Of a stretch of DNA of 64,000 nucleotides, positions 9,885 to 25,445 are shown in pieces. A program made the position numbers and the translations under genes. The stretch spans positions 9,617,001-9,681,000 of the forward strand of contig JAQISU010001239.1 of the NCBI GenBank assembly GCA_029339505.1. Reading direction: 5' to 3'. The notes beneath the pieces are model-generated. The model was not told the origin of the DNA. It saw only the letters and a list, made by a program, of their open reading frames with translations, and did no database searches. Within the stretch, counting starts at the first letter, position 1. Each line of letters opens with the position of its first letter. Source of the DNA: Unio delphinus. Its lineage: Eukaryota > Mollusca > Bivalvia > Unionida > Unionidae.

Positions 9885-11160
9885 ATGTGTATAATATGTT
9901 ACCTTAATCAATTAAACGAGTCAAGGCAATTTCACAATCAGTTTTGCTTATGTAATCTATACTATTTTGTGGATATTCATTTCTATTGTTGGGCATATGA
10001 AAACTTATATAAAGGAGGTTTTCTTGCATATATATCATATTTCAAACTCTTTGGGTCTACTGTGATTTTGGATTAACCCGATTATTCATTCTTCAGCATA
10101 AACTACCCTTAAGTAAGAAAAATCGTAATGTTGTAGATTATTTCAACGCCAACAGTATTATCTGGGAAAACCATTTGAATGTGAAAAGATATTTTCATAA
10201 TGTACGTGTGTATAAGTTGACGTAATGCAATTTGTTGTATGTAATGAATCTGAATAAGAAATGAAGTAATGTTTCAGTTCTGTCCTTGTTCACATCTCAA
10301 GAAAACTATGATGACTATATTTTTTTTCAATACACCCTACTTGATTGACCTTACTGTTCCATCTAATATAGTACAAGGTTTAATCATGTATACAACAAAC
10401 TGAGTTTAAATAGCAGATCTTAGCTCCAAATTAGTAAATATATTGATAATTAGAATCTTGACATCTATTTACAAATGCATGCAATCTACTCGACAAAATT
10501 AAAACCAAACATTAGATAGAGACGTGAAACAAAAGTAAAATAAACCTATTAATACATAAGACCTCATCTCATAACGGAAAAAAAGATGCATCATGAATAA
10601 TACAAGATAAGTAAACCAAAGCATTATAGTACAAACATAGGTAAAAGTACCTCTGTAATCAAATTCCCATTTCTTTAAATGTTCAAAATCAGTGACGTAG
10701 CTAAGGGCGTGCATGTTGCCCCTAGAGTTGTCCATGGGAGGTCGGGTCGGAGTCACCGGAAGAAGAGAACTGGAGGTATCAGTGTATACTTTTACAATGT
10801 GTGCATCACAAGTAACATGAGAGTCAAATATTCATTTCTATAAGATCTTTGAGCTGTCAACAACATAAGGTCTAATACTTAATTATAGAAAGGAGAAAAT
10901 TACATGGTATATATCAGAGAGACGAGGTTTTTATTCGGAAAATGCAGTGTCATAGGGTCAGGGGAAAAAAGATACATTCACGTAATAATTTTTGGACTAT
11001 ATAATCCAAAATCATGAAAAATTAGTAGCTATATATTATGTTGTTTACAAAATAAATGTTACTAAACATCATTGTATACGCTCTTTACATTATTGTTTTC
11101 TTTTCCTGACCATATTACATATAAATGATAGCAATTCCTTTCCGAACGTTATTCCTGGCA
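9885..11160. repeat. Non-coding 1-kb unit block, copy 2
   Basis: Aligned with 6360-7610 by the same landmarks. An 85-codon minus frame at 10499-10756 is open here, but stops interrupt it in the sister copy near 7000-7260, so I do not call it a gene. Confidence 0.6.
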
Positions 11161-11286
11161 TTTTTGATGTATTTATTTTATATAGTTTAGAATTGGTATC
11201 TGTGGAAAGTTACTTTAAGAATGAGGATGTAAAATTCACTAATGGATTGACTTGACTGTTTTTCAGGACTGACCTACATTGCTGTT

Positions 11287-11338
<52 letters not shown>

Positions 11339-11575
11339 TGATGATGATAATGATAATCACAATCGTAAGCAATGGGTTGTCTTCTTAATGTAGGTAATTT
11401 GCATAAGCTGTTACCTTCATCCAACAAACGAGTCAAAGCAATTTCACGATCAGTTTTGCTTATGTAATCAATATTATCTTGAAGACAACCATATTTAAGA
11501 AAGGAAAAAGTGTATTTCATGAGGAGAAACATTTATATTATTGGGCATATTAAACGGATATAAAATAGATATTCT

Positions 11576-11666
<91 letters not shown>

Positions 11667-12440
11667 TAACACATTCGGTCTGCTTTTAATTAACTCGATC
11701 ATTCATTATTCAGTTTAAACTACCCTTAAGTAAGAAAAATGGTAATGCCCTAAATTATTTCAATGCCCACAGTTTTTTCAAGTACATCCGTTTTAATGTG
11801 AAATGAAATTTTCATAATGTACGTGTGTATAAGTTGACGTAATGCGATTTGTTTTATTTAAAGAATCTGAATAAGACGGGAAGTAATGTTTCAGTTCTAT
11901 CCTTGTTAACATCTCTACGAAATTATGACGACTATTTTTTTTCCCAGTATACCCTACTTGATTGACCTTACTATACCATCTAATATAGCACAAGGTTTAC
12001 TCATGTATACAACCGCCTGAGTTTAACTAGCCGATCATAGCTCCAAACTTGTAAATATGTTGATGGTTAGAATCTTGACAACATCTATTTACAAATTCTG
12101 TGCAGAATTTAAACCAAACATTAGATAGAGACGTGCACCAAAAGTAAAATGAACATAGAAATACATCATATCTCATCTCATAACGGAAAAAAATATGCAT
12201 CATAAAAAAATACAAGATATGTAAAACAAAAAATTATAGTACAAAATTAGGTGAAAGGACATGTGTAATCAAATTCCCATTTTTTAAAATGTCCCTAATC
12301 AATAGCGTAGCTACGGGGGTGCAAGTTGCACTAGGTGTCGTGTTGAGCAGGTCGGAGGGGGGGGGGGGGGGGGGGGGCTGCCGCCGGAAAAGAGGGGTGA
12401 GATATCAGTGTATACTTTTACAATGAATAAACAACTAAGT
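11161..12440. repeat. Last, shortened array unit with long (TA)n
   Basis: This unit lacks the PLA2/ATPase module. (AAT)n at 11288-11345 passes directly into the NIDYISKTD frame (minus), then (TA)n at 11579-11666, then the third 1-kb block. It ends near 12420 after a G-run at 12357-12377. Array homology stops at about 12440. Confidence 0.65.
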
Positions 12441-14040
12441 AATTAACTAGGTCCGTGCCATGATATCCGGATGATTGAGATTAACTCTGGTTCATACCGC
12501 ATCTAGGTCACGCGTGTTTCTCCAGTCACCTCCGGCGCCAAATACTCTCGTCTACGCCAGGGGTGGGGTGGGGGCAAAAGCAATATGAACCTCGCACCGG
12601 GCACTGAACACCCTCGCTGCGCCAGTTTGCCTAATTTCACAGTTATATTACTGCAAGATCAGACCTTTACTTAAGTAGGTAAACCTTGACAACGTTTTAC
12701 ATTATTTCCTTGAAATTTAACGCAAGATTGGCAAAATCTCAATTTTAGTCCAAAATATTGTCAAATTTGTCAATGAATTTTCGAATAGTTTCCAGGGAAT
12801 TTCTCAAAGTGTCGCTGTGTGTAATGATTTATTCGATATATGCATCAAAGTCATCTATTGATGTACCATGTTCATTAAACACTCGAATATTGAGATATAA
12901 TTTTTCATACCGAATGTATCACTTTTAATAGATAAAGTCTATCTGGACATGCTAATAACGACATTGTGCTAACACTGTTTTAATGTATCACAATAATATT
13001 ATCCGAAAGTCTTCTTGTCTTAATTCCCCAAATTTTCAAATTAATGTTCCAGTCACAACAATATTGTTGGTGAACACTTTTTATTTCTGGTGAATAATTA
13101 GTTGAATGAATAATTCTGCCCTAATGAAATAATGAAATTAGCAATATTACGTGTTCTGCATCAGATGTTAAATGCAAGAATGAATTATTTCTCAAGTAAA
13201 CATTTTTATATAGTTAAAAAGTTTAGACATAATAGAACCATGATAGGAGTCAAATGCTCATTTCTATAAGATGGCTGAACATTCGTTTTACTCTGTAATA
13301 TTTCAATAACTGGACTGCAATCATTGTAGACGTTCTAACAATACAGTGAAAGGTCACTTATAGAAGATGTATCAATATAAGTGTGCAAGACCCCTCAATT
13401 TCAATACAGGTCAAGGGTAATGTGTATGACGAAAGGTCGGATAAATGTAATATTTCAATTATGGACTGTAGTCATTATAGACGTTCGAACTCTATAACAA
13501 AACGTTGCTTCCAGAGAATGCAGCGACGTGAGCGTGTAAGACCACTCAATGACGATATAGATCAAGGTTACTGTGTGTCTTAAATAAAAATTTAGTGTGT
13601 TTGATAAAATATCGGATAAATGTAGCGATTCAACAATTCAAGTTGTTACTGTAGTCATGATGAATGTTCTAACAAGACCACGAATAGTCACTTCCAACGG
13701 AGATTATAAATTATTATTATTATTATTATTGAACACCTTTTTTATTGAAGACTAATATTATCATTATTATTAGTATTATTATTATTATTAGTTGTTGTTG
13801 TTGCTGTTGTATTATCAAAAGACAGCCTCGATAAAAACTGCTATTACTACTGCCACTATCATTTTTTCTAATACTCTTACAACTATTACTAATTTTTTAC
13901 GCTATAACTAACTCGTTTTTCGCAAACCTAAACCAATAGGTATCAGTGAAGTAAGGACATTTATTAAAAAAATACTAGTGACAGAAGTTTTGAGTATATA
14001 ATATATTTTTTAACGTAACGACATAAGAAGAAAATCTAAC
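12441..14040. other. Gene-free stretch with three diverged tandem repeats
   Basis: No coding frame is supported. Three diverged copies of a roughly 160-bp unit lie near 13290, 13440 and 13610 (landmarks CTGTAATATTTCAA, GTAGTCAT, GACGTTC). The 66-codon frame at 13383-13583 falls in this repeat and is not conserved between copies. Short (ATT)n runs lie at 13712-13735 and 13770-13790. Confidence 0.5.
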
Positions 14041-14048
14041 GATTCGCG

Positions 14049-14244
14049 CAGAAGCGTAGCGATGATATTTTCCGCCCGGGGACGAACTATAAAATTGGCG
14101 CCCCAGCGATCTTGTGACCGATTTATTACCCTTGTTTACTTATTATAATGTAACGTTGTAAGCCTCATTTTGGAGCCCCTGTACCTTGGCGCCCGGAGAC
14201 ATATGTTCCCCCCTGCCCCCCCCCCCCCCCTCGCTACGCCTCTG
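14049..14244. mobile_element. hAT-type MITE with perfect 8-bp target duplication
   Basis: Ends CAGAAGCGTAGCGA (14049-14062) and TCGCTACGCCTCTG (14231-14244) are inverted repeats with one mismatch. GATTCGCG flanks both sides (14041-14048 and 14245-14252). CAG-type ends and an 8-bp duplication are hAT hallmarks. At 196 bp it is non-coding and non-autonomous. Confidence 0.88.
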
Positions 14245-19917
<5,673 letters not shown>

Positions 19918-19930
19918 CATACGTACGTAC

Positions 19931-20198
19931 GCTGTTGTTGTTCCTGTTGTTGTTGTAGGGTTTAACGCCATCCTTCAGCACACGATAGGCTGGCTATACA
20001 CGGCGGCCAGTATTATTGGTGGATGAAGAACCCGGGAAAACCCCAGGAAAGAACCATCGACCCACGAGAAGCTACTGCCAAGCTTTCTCAAATAACTACA
20101 TTAGCCGAACCTTAGATTCGAACCCACGTAGACAGAGGTGAGATGGCAGTGATCCGTAACGAAAAACGCTTTAGACCACTCGGCCACTAGGGGCCCCA
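19931..20198 (-). mobile_element. tRNA-headed SINE with 13-bp target duplication
   Basis: On the minus strand the head begins GGGGCCCCTAGTGGCCGAG, giving an A-box-like TGGCCGAGTGGT and a B box GGTTCGAATC. The tail carries GGCCGCCGTG and GGCGTTAAACCC. CATACGTACGTAC flanks it at 19918-19930 and 20199-20211. It lies next to the 3' end of a LINE. It is not a functional tRNA, because the anticodon region is not preserved as a cloverleaf. Confidence 0.85.
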
Positions 20199-20349
20199 CA
20201 TACGTACGTACTTACGTACATGCATGCATACATTTACACCATTAATAATGATATGACTACACTACAGAACAACAAATGACAAAAACAATGAAATTGGGAA
20301 ACATAAAAACATGCTGAAAACATATAAGATACAAAACATGATTAGGTCG

Positions 20350-20817
20350 CTAAGTTTGTCCCTGCAGTCGAAACAGGTGAGTCTTAAGAGCACCCTTAAA
20401 AGGGACCACTGTGTCTTTGTGTCTAATTTCAATGGGCAATTCGTTCCACGTCACCGGGCCCTGGTGTGCAAATGAACGTTGTCCATATGACCTTGTTTTC
20501 ACCTTGGGAACAATGAGTATACGATTATCAGAAGAAGAGCGTAAGGATCTAGCTGGTGTATCCACATGGGTGCGACTGGATAGGTATGTTGGACTGGAGT
20601 CTGTCATTGAAACATAGCACAGAGAACAAATTTTGTGTTTGATTCTGTATCGAATTGATAGCCAGTGTAGGGTAGAGAGCAGTGGTGAGGTGTGCTCTGA
20701 TCGAGGTACCCTAAACAGTGTGTTTTGAACTTTTTGAAGTATCTGGAGTAAATATTGTGACGAACCAGACAGAATTGAGTTACAATAGTCCAGTCTTGAA
20801 AGTACTAATGAACACAC
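20350..20817 (-). pseudogene. LINE ORF2 C-terminal segment
   Basis: A 155-codon open frame equal to the region after the reverse transcriptase in CR1/L2-type ORF2. It contains LDYCNSILSG, LQKVQN, LHWLSIRYRIKHKI and, near the end, WNELPIEIR followed by FKGALKTHLF. It is not a host gene. It is open only because the segment is short, and upstream parts are broken. The same C-terminal motif with stops is present in the 59.5-kb copy. Confidence 0.85.
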
Positions 20818-21474
20818 AAGTGTTTTAGTGGCATTAACTGAAAGATAATAACCATAATATCAAACATCAGCAAGCAAACAAGTGAACTCCGTAAGATAGG
20901 AAACATTTTTAGTTCTTTACGTTTTTTGCTGGCAGTCGAACGGGATGTTAGAAATTAGTCGATGGCCCTTTTTATCATCATGGGCAAGTGTTAATTCCTG
21001 CAGCAGAGGCTTTACTATGGCAGTTTTGAAAAATGATGGGGATTCCCCAGATGAGAGAGAGATATTAAAAAGATGAGTTAATCAATGCAATATTGGGTCA
21101 AATCACTCAAGCAGCAATGATGTCGGATTTGGATCAGGTTCACATGATTTTGTTGCATTTTTCATCACGATTTTCAGTTCTAAATCCATAGAGGCAGGTT
21201 CAAGTTCTTCTGTTGGTTGTCGCTGAAATTCTGTATCGTAATTGTACGGTGACGACGAGTCAATTTAAATTGTGTTGTCAAGCGTATCTGTAATGGTTTG
21301 TACTTTGTCAAGGAAGAAATTTGCAAGTAGGTCCGGAAGGTCTACTGGAGAAAGGTCGTTTTGAAGTGGTGTACATTTTTTTTATTGATATTAGTTTGTT
21401 AGTTATCTCGAAGAGCTTTTTCCAGCTGGAACTCCGTGATCTTAGTGCTATAGTGGATAATTTGGTTACATGGA

Positions 21475-22140
21475 CTATGCGACGTTCTTCTTCGCGGCTT
21501 CATATGTTTGTTTATAAATAGTGAGTCTGGTGGAAAGCCAAAGCCTCTCTACTTTATGGTGGTGTCTTTTAGCAGTGTGACGCGGGTCCCAAACACTGCT
21601 ATACCACGGAGAACACGTTTTATTTGATGCTCTGCACTTGGTGGCTTGAGCATGTTTTTCAAGCAACGAACACGGGCAGTTATCGAGTTGTTCTGCTGTA
21701 AGAAAATTTGTTAGATTTTCATGGATGTCAAGCATTAATTTGATTTTATTTATCATACGGAGGTTTCTCTTTGTAGCAAATAAGGGTAGAGGGTTAGGGA
21801 CTGATACGTCGAGATGGCATACAATGCAGAGGTGATCTGATGTGCATTCGTGGAATACAAGGGTGGGTCGCATATTATTATCATCAGGTATATGAAGAAT
21901 TCAGTCTAAAATGTGACCAAGTTTATGGGTGGGTTGGTAATCTGATTGTTGAAAGTTGAAAACATTAATGGAATCAGGGAATTTTGACGTGTATGGGTTT
22001 CCAGTACAGTCAATATGAAAGCTGAAATCTCCAAGAATAATTAGGTTGCCACGTATCGAATTTTCATCTGCAGAATATTCGGAAACTGCTCCAAAATAGA
22101 GATTCAGTGAGCTTGTTTTTTTATTAGGACAAGGACGGTA
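21475..22140 (-). pseudogene. LINE endonuclease and linker segment
   Basis: The open part (21475-21873) includes SDHLCIVCHLDVS, matching the final SDH motif of AP-type LINE endonucleases, followed by basic linker sequence (KRNLRMINKIKL, WDPRHTAKRHHHKVERLW). Upstream, across a stop near 21900, GDFSFHID corresponds to the GDFN motif with Asn changed to Ser. The enzyme is predicted dead. Confidence 0.75.
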
Positions 22141-22204
22141 GAGGCAGAAAAACCTTTTAGTACTTAGAGCCTAGTAAAACAGCTGTTAGTAACATTTTTA
22201 TAAG

Positions 22205-22280
22205 CTTTTGGTATGACTAATCCGGTGTTCGAACCCGCTACCCTTCCCTATCCAAAACGGACGACATACAACGAGGCCAC
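22205..22280 (-). mobile_element. tRNA-like SINE head fragment
   Basis: The minus strand reads CCAGTGGCCTCGTTG (A-box-like) and GCGGGTTCGAACACC (B-box-like) about 40 bp apart. No matching tail was found downstream, so it is a truncated SINE or tRNA pseudogene. Confidence 0.5.
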
Positions 22281-22289
22281 TGGAGCTGT

Positions 22290-23200
22290 TTTTTTCTTTT
22301 TCTTCTATTGATCCTATTTTAACAATTAATAAGCTACTACTATAAATCATGTTTTAATATGTCAAAACAGGGACGAAATGAAAAACAAAATCACATTGAG
22401 ATATGAATTTTTGCACTGTTTTATACACATGCAATAACATCCGTTCTATCATTCTATAAAAGATTTTAAACTGACAAAAGATACCACAACAAAGACAGGC
22501 AGATAGCCAAAACCTCGGTTAATCAAAGACAAATATACTCCGTTTTGTTGCCTGATTTCTGAGCAAACAATTTTAGATTGACCTACACAATTGAATGTTT
22601 ATTTCATATGGTAGCATTGTATCACCATCTTAAAAATATTTAAAGTTAATTTAACATATGTAAAGGGTTTGGAACATTGCATGGCCTTGTTCTAGGTAAT
22701 ATTCGCAAGAGAAAATTATGTGTGGTATACTTTCTTCAATGAAACAACAATATAGAGGTGATCCAATTAAATCATTTTTAAATGTTTGTTCATTACTTGA
22801 GACGCAATTTTGTATTAAGTCGAAAAGGAAAAAATAATGATATTTCATTCTTCGCAATAACAGTGTTCGGGAACATGATAACATGATTGTCACGATTGTT
22901 GAATGACCTTTTTATTAATGGAATCGCTTAAACGAGTCTTGAGAGATAACGTGCTTCTTTGTCGGATGACTGAAGGAAGAAAAAGTTGTAGTAAAGACTT
23001 ACTCCAGCTTTTATTGGTTCGAAGCTTTTTACGTCATAAGCTATGTCAATAATAACTGGTGCAATCGGGGATATTATAATTAATACAGCATTGAGTCAGT
23101 TGCCATTTTGCATAGAAATGCAAGTGAGTGTTTTTGTAGTCTGGATCCTCGAGTATCCAGCCTTTTTTTTCCTCGACATAAAACTTTCTGAAATTTTCTC
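22290..23200. other. Gene-free AT-rich stretch
   Basis: No supported coding sequence, terminal repeat or tandem array was seen. The 80-codon minus frame at 22651-22893 shows no family motif. Confidence 0.4.
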
Positions 23201-23501
23201 ATGGACAAGGAGGAGGTAATTCTGCGAAGTCCTCTTAAGTGTAGTGGAACTACAAGTGTTTAAAACTGTATCCCCTTAGTGTATGCCCTATACCACATGT
23301 GTGTCATCCCCCCAATGTATGTAAAAAACACATCAAATCAATAAAATAAAAACGTAATTTTTCAACAAATTTGAACCATGATATCTGTTTTCGTTTCAAA
23401 TCAAACACAATCCGCTATAAAGGAAGCGTATAAATGCTTTCATTGAGGTGGACCTCCTAATGTATGTGGATTTACAAGGTCCTCCTAATGTAGGTAATGC
23501 T

Positions 23502-23507
<6 letters not shown>

Positions 23508-23535
<28 letters not shown>

Positions 23536-23540
23536 ATTGT

Positions 23541-23632
<92 letters not shown>

Positions 23633-23636
23633 TGTA

Positions 23637-23689
<53 letters not shown>

Positions 23690-23690
23690 A
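23508..23690. repeat. Compound (TG)n-(TA)n-(TATG)n-(TG)n microsatellite
   Basis: (GT)n at 23508-23533, (TA)n at 23541-23604, (TATG)n to 23640 and (TG)n to 23687. Long frames on both strands here are pure repeat. Confidence 0.95.
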
Positions 23691-23838
23691 TTGATTGGAG
23701 AGTTCATTATATTATGAGCTTAAATTAATTACAAATTTTTCATACCATGTGAATGACGCTGATGCTAAATTGTTACACTGACCATATCAGGTCCACGGTG
23801 ACGTTTATGTATGATCATAACTTTTGTTATCTATATGT

Positions 23839-24105
23839 TTAATCACTATGATAGTTATCAGCGAGTTCATCAATAATTTCTCGATAAATGCTAATATCCA
23901 TGATACCACCTTGAAATAATCGTCGACAAATATCAGCGGCTTCACTTATTTCCAGCTCGTTTTCCTCCTATGAGAACGTCTAATCGTGCTATGTTGTAAA
24001 GAACATATTTAGGGCAGGTAACAAGGCCACTTCCTCTTGACTTAGGGTAGTAAAACCACTACTAGCAGCATCTGTGTCAGGTACAACATAAAATTATTTA
24101 AAACT
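23839..24105 (-). pseudogene. Broken virus-like small ORF
   Basis: The minus strand reads YVVPDTDAASSGFTTLSQEE, then stops, then the same frame resumes as ELEISEAADICRRLFQGG and ends at 23839. At least three in-frame stops lie between the two halves. No family is recognised. It is downstream of the other relic frames in the same orientation. Confidence 0.35.
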
Positions 24106-24182
24106 TTTTCTAGAAGATTGTGATTTTTTTTTTCTGTTGTAAAGAAATTTGTGAAAGGGATTGTTGTTGTTCTATCTGCTCC

Positions 24183-24349
24183 CAGGCCCGCACCTAGGAA
24201 ATTCTGGGCCCCAGGCAGCTGACAGAGTTCGGGCCCCTTTCGTGTTTCAAATATGTGCGTATATTTTAAAACGCGGGCCCCTATCTAGCTCGGGCCCCTG
24301 ACAAGTGCCATGGCTGTCCCCCCCCCCCCCTCCCCCAGGTGCGGGCCTG
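24183..24349. mobile_element. hAT-like MITE inserted in the virus-like relic
   Basis: Starts CAGGCCCGCACCTAGG and ends CCCAGGTGCGGGCCTG, nearly perfect inverted ends. CTGCTCC flanks both sides (24176-24182 and 24350-24356), a 7-bp direct repeat compatible with a decayed 8-bp hAT duplication. It is GC-rich (GGGCCCC blocks) with a C-run near the right end. At 167 bp it does not code. Confidence 0.82.
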
Positions 24350-24371
24350 CTGCTCCGGCGGCGGAGGAAGT

Positions 24372-24596
24372 TTATGAGATGAGCTGCATTATTGCTGAAG
24401 CTTCGGCTTTGTCAAATTCCCGTATTGTTCCCATGTAGATCGTAAATATTGGATCCGTCTTTGAAACTCGACCCTTGTAATACTGTATGCGATATTTTCG
24501 TCTATACCAGACATCTCCAACTAAAGGTCTATTATGTTCGGGTTTTAAGTATCTTTCTTTACGATACAACCTGCAAACGCAAACCAGTGAGATCAT
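24372..24596 (-). pseudogene. Small virus-like ORF downstream of the SEYKK frame
   Basis: A 74-codon frame whose start overlaps the preceding stop as ATGA. It is basic in the middle (RRKYRIQYYKGRVSK) and ends near the MITE. I recognise no domain. Overlapping, co-oriented small genes suit a compact viral genome, but the frame could also be chance. Confidence 0.35.
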
Positions 24597-24955
24597 TCGG
24601 AATCGTAATTTTTAATCGCATTAATCATTGCATTAGTAAATTTTTCAGATTGTGTAAAAAAAGGTGCAGCGACTATATCATCTGGAAGTGTATATACAAT
24701 CTTTAGTGTTTTCTTAGTTTGTTCAGTAGTTTGTTTTACTGATGGAAGAAGACCTTCAGGAGCTTCTGCATCTCTTTCAGTAACTTTTGTGACAGGTCTA
24801 TATAATAGTTCTGAACCTTCTGTAAATTGAACTTGAGATTCTTGACGCGCTTATAATTGTTCTCTAACAGAATCACGGATTGGTGGATATTTCTTAATTG
24901 CTTCTTGTCGCTCTCGAGCTAATCTAGCTTTTTTGTATTCTGATACGATAACCAT
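24593..24955 (-). pseudogene. Virus-like ORF, one internal stop (unknown family)
   Basis: A 120-residue frame beginning MVIVSEYKKARLARERQEAI, broken only by a TAA at 24851-24853 (codon 35). The frame then continues cleanly (LLPSVKQTTEQTKKTLKIVY, ending KNYDSE). It is rich in Lys, Glu, Gln and Arg and may be helical at the N terminus. Retention of one long frame with one stop indicates a real former gene. It may be a core or virion protein of the same virus-like element; I cannot name the family. Confidence 0.5.
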
Positions 24956-25254
24956 ATTATTGATATAAAATAATGATCTAATTTACAGCAGCAGAAAGGG
25001 TGTAACCTCAATAAAATGTCCGAGTGGTAAACAAAAAATACCTTTAAACATTTTAAAAAACACTAACGACTGATAAAGTAACACAATTAAATAAGCCATT
25101 CAGAGACACTCTCGGTTAGTTAGAGGCTTCAGTTTATTGTTATTGCCGTTATTCTGTCTTTCGTTTTTGTAAGAAGACTCAGTTTAACAAATGGACGCTT
25201 CTATTTTGAGGTCGGCTCGCCCTGTCTGTTGCTGTTACCGGTCAATGACATCTC

Positions 25255-25445
25255 ATAATTGTTAGCGTGTGTTCGAGTTCCAGGCTCTGCCAACTTGGAT
25301 GTTCGAAACAGCTTGCCAGTAGCTTTTCAAGGATTGGAAGTTCTTCACATGGTTTTCCTGTGTTCTTCCTCAAGCTATACTGTCCACCATGTATATCCTA
25401 TCATGTGCTGAAAATGGCTGTACAACCCCCAAAAGCACTATCCAT
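25255..25445 (+). mobile_element. Truncated SINE (head partly lost)
   Basis: Begins in the B-box zone (GTGTTCGAGTTCC), then AGCTTGCCAGTAGCTT, TTCCTCAAGC and CCACCATGTATATCC, ending GTGCTGAAAATGGC. These align with the 3' two thirds of the SINE copies at 52.0 and 60.1 kb. The A-box part is absent. Confidence 0.7.

Larger units (their letters stand above)
1..12440. repeat. Rearranged tandem array of a virus-derived repeat unit
   Basis: Blocks recur in a mostly fixed order: PLA2/zinc-ribbon relic (minus), ATPase relic (plus), a spacer containing ATGGACGCTT and CGAACGTTATA, an (AAT)n-(ATT)n block, a block with ACACATAATGGCAGCCATCC, then a 1-kb non-coding block. The CGAACGTTAT landmark appears near 1636, 5023, 5719, 7612, 9258 and 11141. 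The 1-kb block occurs three times (about 6360-7300, 9885-10830, 11360-12430). Copies differ by point changes, indels and missing modules, so this looks like an old head-to-tail amplification and not an assembly artefact. The left edge lies outside the window. Confidence 0.8.
20221..22190 (-). mobile_element. Decayed CR1/L2-type LINE, internally deleted
   Basis: Read on the minus strand, it gives an AP-endonuclease end (ILGDFSFHID near 22040, SDHLCIV near 21835), then a linker with HAQATKCRASNK, then the start of the reverse transcriptase (SLSSGESPSFFKTAIVKPLL near 21050). It then jumps to the C-terminal SRLDYCNSILSG and WNELPIEIRHKDT. The catalytic RT core with the YxDD box is missing, so there is an internal deletion near 20830-20940. 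Several frameshifts and stops are present. The 3' UTR (20235-20349) matches a second copy at 59.5 kb. Confidence 0.82.
23205..25200 (-). other. Second, diverged virus-like relic
   Basis: A minus-strand series of broken small frames: 24955-24593, 24596-24372 (4-base ATGA overlap), 24105-23839, and short P-T-L-G-G motifs at 23450-23500. Similarities to the 1-12.4 kb array are an AACAAATGGACGCTTCT landmark near 25180, GCAGCAGAAAGGG near 24990, and the repeated CCTCCTAATGTAGGTAAT at 23480 (compare 6335-6355). It is interrupted by a hAT MITE and by microsatellites. No PLA2 or ATPase is present, so the relationship is inferred. Confidence 0.45.

Noticed and set aside
10499..10756. 85-codon membrane-like minus frame
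   Set aside because: The equivalent position in the sister repeat copy near 7000-7260 is full of stops.
13383..13583. 66-codon frame
   Set aside because: It lies in a degenerate tandem repeat and is not kept in the neighbouring copies.
19931..20198. tRNA gene (Leu/Ser-like A and B boxes)
   Set aside because: A long non-tRNA tail, target duplication, several copies and no foldable anticodon arm show that it is a SINE.
23396..23728. Frames rich in Thr-His, Cys-Val or Tyr-Ile
   Set aside because: Pure dinucleotide and tetranucleotide microsatellite translation. The same applies to frames at 28064-28400, 40435-40776, 50646-50912 and 51430-51744.
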